Origin: Salmonella enterica subsp. houtenae serovar Houten
GTDB taxonomy: Bacteria; Pseudomonadota; Gammaproteobacteria; Enterobacterales; Enterobacteriaceae
DNA length: 64,000 nucleotides
Reading direction: 5' to 3'
NCBI GenBank assembly: GCA_900478215.1
Contig: LS483478.1
Location: 3,038,001 to 3,102,000 of the forward strand
The notes beneath the pieces were generated by a model, which did no database searches, was not told where the DNA came from, and saw nothing but the letters and a program-made list of their open reading frames with translations. This document shows, in pieces, positions 17,761 to 25,302 of the stretch. A program made the translations under genes and the position numbers. Every line of letters starts with the position of its first letter. Within the stretch, counting starts at the first letter, position 1.

Positions 17761-17783
17761 AAAACATAGCCTGTGCTATATCT
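17761..17783. promoter_or_regulatory. MntR operator upstream of mntS
   Basis: AAAACATAGC-CTGT-GCTATAT is an inverted repeat that closely matches the MntR site known from mntH and mntS. It lies 58 bases before mntS, where the bound repressor would cover the promoter. Confidence 0.75.
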
Positions 17784-17840
17784 GTATGTAATGCAGACAT
17801 CCCTCACGGATCGATGGGATAGACACATCAGGAGGTTTAT

Positions 17841-17969
17841 ATGAACGAATTTAAGAGGTGTATACGCGTGTTCAGTCACTCTCCCTTTAACGTCCGGTTA
17901 ATGCTGCTCTCTATGTTGTGCGATATGATCAACGGCAAACCGGAGCAGGATACCCCTTCCACGAAATAA
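17841..17969 (+). CDS. mntS: Small protein MntS (manganese-responsive, 42 aa)
   Basis: A 42-codon gene in the mntR-opgE gap, preceded by a strong ribosome site (AGGAGG, 6-7 bases before the ATG). The product begins MNEFKRCIRVFSHSPFNVRL and ends DTPSTK. It closely matches E. coli MntS, including the LMLLSMLCDM core. In E. coli, MntS is made when Mn is scarce, raises the usable Mn pool by inhibiting the exporter MntP, and is repressed by MntR. The transcript was first described as the small RNA RybA. The MntR box at 17761-17783 supports the same control here. Confidence 0.92.
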   Translation: MNEFKRCIRVFSHSPFNVRLMLLSMLCDMINGKPEQDTPSTK

Positions 17970-18232
17970 CGCGGCGTCGCGGTACGCCGCCTTATTTTGC
18001 ATCCTCAATGGGAATGGCGCTCATTTTCCCCTTTTTTTGTGGTTTTGTTATTCTCTTCGCAAAACATTTTCTTTCCAACGGTTGACCTTCTTACCCGCAC
18101 GCTCTATCTTCTGGCAGCCCTGAATATTTTGCGACTCGCCGTTGCGAACCCAATACATTTTTTACGCATAATCAGGCAGGTAATGGCCCTTCGCGCCAGG
18201 GTTAGCACATGGCGTTTTTGCAATAGTGGCAT

Positions 18233-19813
18233 ATGAATTCAACCCTTATCGATTCACTTCTGGCCCGTCGTCGGGCGGTAAGCCCGTGGGCGGGCCTCTA
18301 CTTTTTACAGTCGCTGCTGATTAACCTCGCGCTCGGCTACCCCTTTAGCCTGCTTTATACCGCGGCGTTTACCTGCCTGTTGTTGTTGCTCTGGCGCTAC
18401 CTGCCCCGCGGACAAAAAGCGCTGCTCGGCATCTGTTCGCTGATAGCCGCTTTCTATTTTCCCTTTGGCCAGGCTTACGGTGCCCCGAACTTTAATACGC
18501 TGCTGGCGCTGCACTCCACCAATATGGAAGAGTCGAGCGAAATCCTGACCATCTTCCCGTGGTATAGCTACCTGACCGGGCTTTTTATTTTTGCGCTGGG
18601 TATTATTGCGCTTCGCCGCCAAAAAGAAGGGGTCAGGCCGCGCTGGAATAGCCTCGACAGCCTGTGCCTGCTGGTTAGCGTCACGGCATTTTTCGTCGCG
18701 CCGGTACAAAATCTGGCCTGGGGCGGCGTTTTTAAGGTTATTGATACCGGCTATCCGGTTTTTCGCTTCGCCAAAGACGTCATCGTCAATAACAACGACG
18801 TCATTGAAGAGCAGCACCGTATGGCGCAGCTATCCGGCATAAAAGATAGCTGGACCGTTACTGCGGTGAAACCCAGATATCACCTCTATGTCGTGGTGAT
18901 TGGTGAAAGCGCGCGACGGGATGCGATGGGCGCTTTCGGCGGCCACTGGGATAATACCCCCTTCGCCAGCCACGTTCATGGCGACTTCTTTATGGATTAC
19001 ATCGCCGCCAGCGGCTCAACGCAAAAATCGCTCGGTTTAACGCTCAATCGCGTGGTGGATAACAAACCGCAGTATCAGGATAACTTCGTCACGCTGGCTA
19101 ACCGCGCCGGTTTTCAGACATGGTGGTTTTCCAATCAGGGGCAAATCGGCGAATACGACACGGCCATCGCCAGTATCGCCAAACGCGCCGATGAAGCGCA
19201 TTTCCTGAAAAACGGCGATTTTGAAGCGGATAAAAATACTCGCGATGACGCTCTGTTAACATTGACGGCGCAGGTATTGGCGACAGAGCGTACGCAACCG
19301 CAGTTGATTGTGTTGCATTTAATGGGGTCGCATCCCCAGGCCTGCGACCGCACTCAGGGAAAATACGCGACGTTTATCCAGTCGAAAGAGACGTCTTGTT
19401 ATTTATATACGATGACGCAAACTGACGATTTGCTCCGCCAGCTCTATACTCAGCTTCGTCATAGCGGCGACAGTTTTTCGCTCGTCTATTTCTCCGATCA
19501 CGGGCTGGCGTTTAAAGAACGCGGCAAAGCGGTACAGTACCTGGCGCATGACGACAAATTCCAGCAAAACTTCCAGGTGCCGTTTATGGTGTTATCCAGC
19601 GACAGCAAAGCGCACCGGATCATTAAAGCTCGCCGTTCCGCGAACGATTTCCTGAGTTTTTTCTCGCAATGGACGGGAATTAGCGCTGAAGAGATCAAAA
19701 ATCGCTATCAATTTATTTCGGAACAGAAAGCCGGGCCCGTTTATATCACCAATTTCAAATTACAGAAAGTGGACTATAACCATCTGGGCACCGATATTTT
19801 TTCACTAAAATAA
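18233..19813 (+). CDS. opgE: Phosphoethanolamine transferase OpgE
   Basis: Inner-membrane enzyme that transfers phosphoethanolamine to osmoregulated periplasmic glucans. It is 526 aa (527 in E. coli). About four or five membrane segments occupy roughly residues 15-170, followed by a periplasmic alkaline-phosphatase-like domain. VVVIGESARRDAMGAFGG carries the metal/nucleophile region. The usual catalytic threonine falls in AASGSTQKSLGLTL. LVYFSDHGLAF supplies the D-H metal ligands. A bidirectional terminator separates it from the convergent ompX. Confidence 0.94.
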   Translation: MNSTLIDSLLARRRAVSPWAGLYFLQSLLINLALGYPFSLLYTAAFTCLLLLLWRYLPRGQKALLGICSLIAAFYFPFGQAYGAPNFNTLLALHSTNMEESSEILTIFPWYSYLTGLFIFALGIIALRRQKEGVRPRWNSLDSLCLLVSVTAFFVAPVQNLAWGGVFKVIDTGYPVFRFAKDVIVNNNDVIEEQHRMAQLSGIKDSWTVTAVKPRYHLYVVVIGESARRDAMGAFGGHWDNTPFASHVHGDFFMDYIAASGSTQKSLGLTLNRVVDNKPQYQDNFVTLANRAGFQTWWFSNQGQIGEYDTAIASIAKRADEAHFLKNGDFEADKNTRDDALLTLTAQVLATERTQPQLIVLHLMGSHPQACDRTQGKYATFIQSKETSCYLYTMTQTDDLLRQLYTQLRHSGDSFSLVYFSDHGLAFKERGKAVQYLAHDDKFQQNFQVPFMVLSSDSKAHRIIKARRSANDFLSFFSQWTGISAEEIKNRYQFISEQKAGPVYITNFKLQKVDYNHLGTDIFSLK

Positions 19814-19830
19814 TGCACGTTTCAGGCAAA

Positions 19831-19858
19831 AAAAATCCGCCCCGAAAGGCGGATTTTT
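19831..19858. terminator. Bidirectional terminator opgE/ompX
   Basis: AAAAATCCGCC and GGCGGATTTTT form an 11-bp stem with a 6-nt loop. A-runs and T-runs flank it on both sides, so it acts as an intrinsic terminator for both convergent genes. Confidence 0.9.
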
Positions 19859-19875
19859 CATTTTCACCGAAGTGA

Positions 19876-20391
19876 TTAGAAGCGGTAACCCACGCCAGCA
19901 ATCCAGGTGCCAACGTCAACGCTACGAATACGGCTCTGCTCGTAAGAGAAGTCCAGCGCAACATTTTCCATCGGGTTGAATTGCAGACCAGCGCCATAGG
20001 AGAAGCCATAATCGCTGGTGTCATGTTTGTAGGTGGGGTAGTCGGTAGTCTGGAATTTACCGTAACCCACACCGACTACACCGTAGATGCTCGCCCAATC
20101 GTTCAGACGGTAAGCCGGGCCGGCAGTGATGCCGTAGTACTGACCTTTGTTGTAATCGCCCGCACCGTTAGTACGATCTTTTTCGGTGTAGGTGAAGGAA
20201 CCGATTACGCCCAGCGGGTTGTCATCCTGCTCGTAACGATACTTCAGGTTGAAACCGCTCATTTTATTCGCAACGCCCTGCGCGTCGCTCTGAGCGTAAC
20301 CACCGGTAACTGTAGAAGTAGCAGCTACTGCAGTACCTGCGGAAAAAGCCAGAACAGCGGCCAGTGCTGAAAGACATGCAATTTTTTTCAT
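19876..20391 (-). CDS. ompX: Outer membrane protein OmpX
   Basis: Eight-stranded outer-membrane beta-barrel of 171 aa, equal to E. coli OmpX. A signal peptide is cleaved after GTAVA (residue 23). The barrel ends with the aromatic GVGYRF signature needed for Bam insertion. The strands GGYAQSDAQG, FNLKYRYEQDDNPLGVIGSFTY, GITAGPAYRLNDWASIYGVVGVGYG and YGFSYGAGLQFNPMENVALDFSYEQS are clear. The start at 20391 has an AGGTGG-type ribosome site. In related bacteria this region of the mRNA is targeted by the CyaR sRNA. No sRNA gene is visible here. Confidence 0.97.
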   Translation of the reverse strand: MKKIACLSALAAVLAFSAGTAVAATSTVTGGYAQSDAQGVANKMSGFNLKYRYEQDDNPLGVIGSFTYTEKDRTNGAGDYNKGQYYGITAGPAYRLNDWASIYGVVGVGYGKFQTTDYPTYKHDTSDYGFSYGAGLQFNPMENVALDFSYEQSRIRSVDVGTWIAGVGYRF

Positions 20392-20745
20392 AACCACCTC
20401 AAATGTGCTTCAAGTAAGTCCTAAGTTTTAAATATATCAAAAATTAATGGGAAACTCTTTGCGATTCACGGTGTCTAAGAGCGCCTTTCATGTAACAGAA
20501 CGTTTCCATACTGCGCTATCTTATTCAATTGACATCACTTTTCCGGTTGATTGCACCAATAATGCGCGCGCGGCGCGATACATTCATCCAGATTATTCCT
20601 AAACTATCAGTCTATTTATCCATCAATTTAAGTTCATTTTATGGAATCCTGGAAATTTTTTTCAACGAAATCCTCAACCGCCGCGGGGAATTTCCATTAC
20701 ACTGCCCCCCTTTACTTGTACTGACATTTTTTGACAGGAGAAAGG
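20392..20745. other. Divergent intergenic region ompX/rhtA
   Basis: A 354-base AT-rich gap that holds the promoters of ompX (leftward) and rhtA (rightward). No conserved small gene was recognised. The rhtA ribosome site AGGAGAAAGG ends just before its ATG at 20746. Confidence 0.5.
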
Positions 20746-21633
20746 ATGCCGGGGTCAACACGTAAACTACCAGTCTGGTTGCCCATTTTGGTATTGCTCA
20801 TTGCTATGTCCTCTATTCAGAGTGGCGCTTCACTGGCGAAATCGTTATTTCCTCTTGTCGGCGCGCCGGGCGTAACGGCGCTTCGTCTGGCGCTGGGAAC
20901 GCTTATCCTTATTGCCTTTTTCAAACCCTGGCGTTTGCGTTTTGCCAAAGAACAGCGGCTGCCTTTACTGTTTTATGGTCTGTCGCTGGGCGGGATGAAC
21001 TATCTATTCTATCTGTCGATTCAAACGGTGCCGTTGGGTATTGCGGTCGCGCTGGAATTCACCGGCCCTCTGGCGGTCGCGTTGTTTTCATCCCGGCGGC
21101 CGGTAGATTTTATTTGGGTCGTACTGGCGGTGCTTGGACTCTGGTTCCTGCTGCCATTAGGACAAGATGTGTCTCACGTCGATCTTACCGGGGCCGCGTT
21201 GGCGCTCGGCGCTGGCGCCTGTTGGGCTGTCTATATACTTACCGGTCAACGGGCAGGCGCGGAACATGGCCCGGCCACGGTAGCGGTGGGCTCGCTGATT
21301 GCCGCTCTCATTTTCGTGCCGATTGGCGCAGTTCAGGCTGGCGACGCGCTATGGCACTGGTCGATTCTTCCCTTAGGATTAGCGGTAGCCGTACTTTCTA
21401 CAGCGCTGCCTTATTCTCTGGAGATGATTGCGCTGACACGGCTGCCAACCCGCACTTTCGGTACGCTGATGAGCATGGAACCCGCGCTTGCCGCCGTTTC
21501 CGGTATGGTTTTTCTGGGCGAAGCGCTTACGGGCGTACAAATCATGGCCCTGTGCGCCATCATTGCCGCCTCTATGGGGTCTACCCTAACGATTCGACGC
21601 GAACCGCAAATTAAGCAGGTTGATGTAAAATAG
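20746..21633 (+). CDS. rhtA: Threonine/homoserine exporter RhtA
   Basis: DMT-superfamily exporter of threonine and homoserine, 295 aa with about ten membrane helices and two EamA repeats. The start at 20746 gives MPGSTRKLPVWLPI as in E. coli. A TTG at 20731 is rejected because it lies inside the ribosome site. Conserved stretches include GASLAKSLFPLVGAPGVTALRL, LEFTGPLAVALFSSRRPVDF and SLEMIALTRLPTRTFGTLMSMEPALAA. Confidence 0.96.
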   Translation: MPGSTRKLPVWLPILVLLIAMSSIQSGASLAKSLFPLVGAPGVTALRLALGTLILIAFFKPWRLRFAKEQRLPLLFYGLSLGGMNYLFYLSIQTVPLGIAVALEFTGPLAVALFSSRRPVDFIWVVLAVLGLWFLLPLGQDVSHVDLTGAALALGAGACWAVYILTGQRAGAEHGPATVAVGSLIAALIFVPIGAVQAGDALWHWSILPLGLAVAVLSTALPYSLEMIALTRLPTRTFGTLMSMEPALAAVSGMVFLGEALTGVQIMALCAIIAASMGSTLTIRREPQIKQVDVK

Positions 21634-21640
21634 TTTCTTA

Positions 21641-21669
21641 TTCTGCATGATGTGCATAATCATGCAGAA
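21641..21669 (+). terminator. Hairpin after rhtA
   Basis: TTCTGCATGAT and ATCATGCAGAA form a perfect 11-bp stem with a 7-nt loop, seven bases after the rhtA stop. The T-tract is poor, but its strength and position make it the likely transcript end. The following stretch to dps is AT-rich, with another 8-bp palindrome (CTCATTTT/AAAATGAG, 21733-21754) of unknown role. Confidence 0.6.
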
Positions 21670-21879
21670 TATCACCTCGTTATTCACCCGTTATTATCGC
21701 TCTATTATTTCGTCATTTTTTGTCATATTTTTCTCATTTTCAAATTAAAATGAGAATTATTACCCATTATAACCACCACTGCGCATAATTAGTTGATTTA
21801 CAATAAAAATAAATATTAAATCTTGTCTGTACTATTAAAGTGATAGGTAAATTCAGAAAAGCAAAGTGCAAAACCGGTG

Positions 21880-21888
21880 CTATACTTA
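21880..21888 (+). promoter_or_regulatory. dps promoter -10 region
   Basis: CTATACTTA preceded by TG forms an extended -10 element of the kind used by sigma-S and sigma-70, about 47 bases before the dps ATG. This agrees with the E. coli dps promoter. The -35 is weak, as is common for sigma-S promoters. Confidence 0.55.
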
Positions 21889-21934
21889 GTTTCGTTAATT
21901 ACCTGGGACACAAACATCAAGAGGATATGAGATT

Positions 21935-22438
21935 ATGAGTACCGCTAAACTGGTAAAAACAAAAGCGTCTAATCTGCTTTATACCCGTAACGATGTATCA
22001 GAGAGCGATAAAAAAGCGACGGTTGAGTTGCTTAATCGTCAGGTGATCCAGTTCATTGACCTGTCGCTGATTACGAAACAGGCCCACTGGAACATGCGCG
22101 GTGCTAACTTTATTGCCGTACATGAGATGCTGGATGGCTTCCGTACTGCACTGACCGATCATCTGGATACGATGGCCGAGCGCGCCGTACAGCTTGGCGG
22201 CGTGGCGTTAGGCACCACGCAAGTTATCAACAGCAAAACGCCGCTGAAGAGTTATCCGCTCGACATCCATAACGTGCAGGATCACTTAAAAGAACTGGCC
22301 GATCGCTACGCCGTTGTCGCTAATGATGTTCGCAAAGCTATCGGTGAAGCGAAAGATGAAGACACTGCCGATATCTTTACCGCCGCATCACGCGACCTCG
22401 ATAAATTCCTGTGGTTTATTGAATCCAACATCGAATAA
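21935..22438 (+). CDS. dps: DNA-protection ferritin Dps
   Basis: Dodecameric miniferritin of 167 aa that oxidises and stores iron with H2O2 and coats DNA in starved cells. The lysine-rich N-terminal tail ([20 protein letters not shown]) is the DNA-binding part. Ferroxidase residues lie in [22 protein letters not shown] and [15 protein letters not shown]. Expression in relatives is by OxyR/IHF in growing cells and sigma-S in stationary phase. An extended -10 is visible. An ERIC element and a terminator follow. Confidence 0.97.
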
Positions 22439-22447
22439 ATCTATCTC

Positions 22448-22556
22448 TACCCTGAATAATTCGAGTTGCAGGAAGGTACAAACGCAGCGAATCCCCGGGA
22501 GCTTGACTTCCATCAGTGACGGGGAGAACGTACCTGCAACTTGATGTATACGGGTA
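22448..22556. repeat. ERIC (intergenic repeat unit)
   Basis: A 109-base imperfect palindrome whose ends begin TACCC and contain GAGTTGCAGG, facing CCTGCAACTTGA near the other end. The centre has GCGAATCCCCGGGAGCTT and AGTGACGGGGAGAACG, which match the two conserved core arms of ERIC sequences. It is shorter than the usual ~127 bases and lies in the 3' untranslated part of dps. Confidence 0.85.
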
Positions 22557-22573
22557 TATAAGTAATCCCTATA

Positions 22574-22596
22574 CCCCTGTCTGGCACAGGGGTTTT
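22574..22596 (+). terminator. dps terminator
   Basis: CCCCTGT and ACAGGGG form a 7-bp GC-rich stem with a 5-nt loop followed by TTTT, immediately after the ERIC element. Confidence 0.8.
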
Positions 22597-22741
22597 GCAC
22601 TTAAATAGTGCACACTTCTTGTACTCCCCTCCGGCAAAAGTGAATTATTTGTAATAATTACCTCACACAATCGTTAACTAAAGATTGTTTTAACAACAAT
22701 TTTTACGCTAAATAGACCCTGTGTCTCTACGCTGTTATTCA

Positions 22742-22770
22742 TGCACTACATCAGCGCCCCAAAACGGTGC
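22742..22770 (+). promoter_or_regulatory. NtrC binding sites upstream of glnH
   Basis: Two overlapping NtrC-like sites, TGCACTACATCAGCGCC and GCGCCCCAAAACGGTGC, resemble the GCAC-N7-GTGC type of consensus. They lie about 100-130 bases before the predicted sigma-54 start point, the spacing known for glnHp2 in E. coli. Confidence 0.6.
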
Positions 22771-22844
22771 AGGATGCTGGTTTTACCCGACTTATTGTGC
22801 ACAGGATTGATTCACGCTTCTGTTAAAACAATGGGTTACATAAT

Positions 22845-22860
22845 TGGCATGATTTTTTCA
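22845..22860 (+). promoter_or_regulatory. sigma-54 promoter of glnHPQ
   Basis: TGGCATG-N4-TTTC aligns to the sigma-54 consensus TGGCACG-N4-TTGC. The -24 GG is intact, but the conserved G of the -12 pair is T, which makes it a weak promoter. Its location between the NtrC sites and glnH agrees with nitrogen control of glutamine uptake. Confidence 0.6.
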
Positions 22861-22913
22861 TTACGCTAAATGTTCTCGCAGGGGATCGCCCCGTGGATAG
22901 AAAAGGAAATGCG

Positions 22914-23660
22914 ATGAAGTCTCTATTAAAAGTTTCACTGGCTGCACTTACCCTGGCTTTTGCGGTGTCCTCGCACGCTGCGGATAAAAAACTCGTTGTG
23001 GCAACCGATACGGCGTTCGTTCCGTTTGAATTTAAACAGGGCGACAAATACGTCGGTTTTGATGTTGATCTGTGGGCCGCTATCGCGAAAGAACTGAAGC
23101 TGGATTACACCCTGAAACCGATGGATTTCAGCGGCATTATTCCGGCGTTACAAACCAAAAATATCGATCTGGCGCTGGCGGGTATTACGATTACAGACGA
23201 ACGTAAAAAAGCGATCGACTTTTCCGATGGCTATTACAAAAGCGGTCTGCTCGTGATGGTTAAAGCCAACAATAACGACATTAAAAGCGTTAAAGACCTG
23301 GATGGCAAAGTCGTTGCCGTAAAGAGCGGGACCGGGTCGGTGGATTACGCGAAAGCCAATATCAAAACCAAAGACCTGCGTCAGTTCCCGAACATTGATA
23401 ACGCGTATATGGAATTAGGCACCAACCGCGCAGACGCCGTTCTGCACGATACGCCGAACATCCTGTACTTTATCAAAACCGCAGGCAACGGACAGTTCAA
23501 GCCGGTAGGCGAATCGCTGGAAGCGCAGCAATACGGAATTGCCTTCCCGAAAGGCAGCGATGAACTGCGCGAGAAGGTCAACGGCGCGCTGAAAACGCTG
23601 CGTGAGAACGGCACCTATAACGAAATCTATAAAAAATGGTTCGGTACAGAACCTAAATAA
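22914..23660 (+). CDS. glnH: Glutamine-binding protein GlnH
   Basis: Periplasmic binding protein of the high-affinity glutamine ABC transporter, 248 aa as in E. coli. The signal peptide MKSLLKVSLAALTLAFAVSSHA is cleaved before ADKKLVVATD. Ligand-site segments are TDTAFVPFEF, ALAGITITDERKKAIDFSDGYY and AVKSGTGSVDYAK. The first gene of glnHPQ, under NtrC/sigma-54 control. A hairpin in the 145-base gap after it probably stabilises the glnH mRNA and lowers expression of the downstream genes. Confidence 0.97.
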   Translation: MKSLLKVSLAALTLAFAVSSHAADKKLVVATDTAFVPFEFKQGDKYVGFDVDLWAAIAKELKLDYTLKPMDFSGIIPALQTKNIDLALAGITITDERKKAIDFSDGYYKSGLLVMVKANNNDIKSVKDLDGKVVAVKSGTGSVDYAKANIKTKDLRQFPNIDNAYMELGTNRADAVLHDTPNILYFIKTAGNGQFKPVGESLEAQQYGIAFPKGSDELREKVNGALKTLRENGTYNEIYKKWFGTEPK

Positions 23661-23681
23661 AACAGCCTGATGTTGGCTTAT

Positions 23682-23710
23682 GGCCCGATAGTGAGGACGT
23701 TCACCGGGCC
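23682..23710 (+). other. Intercistronic hairpin glnH-glnP
   Basis: GGCCCG and CGGGCC with an inner GTGA/TCAC pair form a bulged stem-loop. No T-run follows, so differential mRNA stability is the likely role, in line with the need for excess binding protein. Confidence 0.5.
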
Positions 23711-23805
23711 TACCGCTCTTTTCCGTGACGGGTAAGGCACTTTTACTCCATATCCGCGCCGGATTGGGCATTTGACTATTTACACCACGGTAACAGGAAC
23801 GACAT

Positions 23806-24465
23806 ATGCAGTTTGACTGGAGCGCCATCTGGCCCGCCATTCCGCTTTTGCTTGAGGGCGCTAAAATGACCCTGTGGATCTCGGTCCTCGGTCTGGCTGG
23901 CGGCCTGGTTATTGGACTGGCGGCAGGTTTTGCCCGTACGTTTGGCGGCTGGTTCGCCAACCACATCGCCCTGGTTTTTATTGAAATTATTCGCGGCACG
24001 CCCATCGTTGTCCAGGTCATGTTTATCTACTTTGCCCTGCCGATGGCATTTAATGATTTGCGTATTGATCCGTTCAGCGCAGCGGTCGTGACAATTATGA
24101 TTAACTCCGGCGCTTATATCGCGGAAATTACTCGCGGCGCAGTACTATCAATTCACAAAGGCTTTCGCGAAGCGGGTCTGGCGCTGGGCCTTTCTCGCCG
24201 GGAAACCATCCGCCATGTTATTTTACCGCTTGCTCTGCGCCGTATGCTGCCGCCGCTGGGCAACCAGTGGATCATTAGCATCAAAGACACCTCGTTGTTT
24301 ATTGTTATCGGCGTAGCCGAGCTGACCCGTCAGGGCCAGGAAATTATTGCCGGTAACTTTCGCGCCCTGGAAATCTGGAGCGCCGTGGCCGTCTTCTATT
24401 TGATCATTACGCTGGTGCTGAGCTTTATTTTGCGTCGTCTTGAAAGAAGGATGAAAATCCTGTGA
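23806..24465 (+). CDS. glnP: Glutamine ABC transporter permease GlnP
   Basis: Inner-membrane permease of 219 aa with about five helices, from the polar amino-acid (HisMQ-type) family. The cytoplasmic EAA loop that contacts GlnQ is EAGLALGLSRRETIRHVILPLALRRMLPP. EIIRGTPIVVQVMFIYFALP is the conserved region after the first helices. It overlaps glnQ by four bases. Confidence 0.97.
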   Translation: MQFDWSAIWPAIPLLLEGAKMTLWISVLGLAGGLVIGLAAGFARTFGGWFANHIALVFIEIIRGTPIVVQVMFIYFALPMAFNDLRIDPFSAAVVTIMINSGAYIAEITRGAVLSIHKGFREAGLALGLSRRETIRHVILPLALRRMLPPLGNQWIISIKDTSLFIVIGVAELTRQGQEIIAGNFRALEIWSAVAVFYLIITLVLSFILRRLERRMKIL

Positions 24466-25184
24466 TTGAATTTAAAAACGTCTCCAAGCACTTTGGCCCC
24501 ACCCAGGTGCTGCATAACATTGATTTAAATATCCGTCAGGGCGAAGTGGTTGTGATCATCGGCCCTTCCGGTTCGGGTAAGTCCACGTTATTACGCTGTA
24601 TCAACAAACTGGAAGAAATCACCTCCGGCGATCTGATTGTCGATGGTCTGAAAGTCAACGATCCTAAAGTAGACGAACGGCTGATTCGCCAGGAAGCCGG
24701 CATGGTGTTTCAACAGTTTTATCTGTTCCCGCATCTGACTGCGCTCGAAAACGTTATGTTCGGCCCTTTGCGCGTGCGCGGCGTAAAAAAAGAAGAAGCG
24801 GAAAAACAGGCGAAAGCTCTGTTAGCGAAAGTTGGACTGGCGGAACGGGCACACCACTACCCCTCCGAGCTTTCCGGCGGTCAACAACAGCGCGTGGCCA
24901 TTGCCCGAGCGCTGGCAGTGAAGCCGAAAATGATGCTATTTGACGAGCCAACCTCCGCTCTGGACCCAGAACTGCGCCATGAAGTGCTGAAAGTAATGCA
25001 GGATCTGGCGGAAGAAGGCATGACTATGGTCATTGTCACTCACGAAATCGGCTTTGCCGAAAAAGTCGCCTCACGGCTGATTTTTATCGATAAAGGCCGT
25101 ATTGCCGAAGATGGCAGTCCGCAGGCGTTGATCGAAAACCCGCCAAGCCCACGTTTACAGGAATTTTTACAGCACGTCTCCTGA
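24462..25184 (+). CDS. glnQ: Glutamine ABC transporter ATPase GlnQ
   Basis: ATP-binding subunit of 240 aa. Walker A is GPSGSGKS at 34-41, the Q-loop VFQQFYLFPH follows, the ABC signature is LSGGQQQRVAIARAL, Walker B is MMLFDEPTSALD, and the switch histidine is in VTHEIGFA. It works as a dimer on two GlnP subunits. A 13-bp hairpin at 25190-25219 ends the operon. Confidence 0.97.
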   Translation: MIEFKNVSKHFGPTQVLHNIDLNIRQGEVVVIIGPSGSGKSTLLRCINKLEEITSGDLIVDGLKVNDPKVDERLIRQEAGMVFQQFYLFPHLTALENVMFGPLRVRGVKKEEAEKQAKALLAKVGLAERAHHYPSELSGGQQQRVAIARALAVKPKMMLFDEPTSALDPELRHEVLKVMQDLAEEGMTMVIVTHEIGFAEKVASRLIFIDKGRIAEDGSPQALIENPPSPRLQEFLQHVS

Positions 25185-25189
25185 TATAT

Positions 25190-25219
25190 CGCCCTCCTTG
25201 CCCTGCGGCAGGGAGGGCG
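25190..25219 (+). terminator. Hairpin at the end of glnHPQ
   Basis: A 13-bp stem (CGCCCTCCTTGCC with GGCAGGGAGGGCG, one G-T wobble) and a CTGC loop, starting six bases after the glnQ stop. No T-tract follows. Confidence 0.6.
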
Positions 25220-25302
25220 TCATGGAATAGTCCCATTTCATTTTCCCTCCCCTGCGCCATCTATACTTAGTGTTTTGCGTCTCTTTTCTCACTGGAGGAG
25301 TC

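Noticed and set aside
17997..18236. 79-codon open frame between mntS and opgE
   Set aside because: It starts at a non-ATG codon without a ribosome site, overlaps the opgE start and has no recognised homology.
21733..21754. Fur box before dps
   Set aside because: The palindrome CTCATTTT/AAAATGAG has only partial likeness to the Fur consensus; it was left as a hairpin of unknown role.
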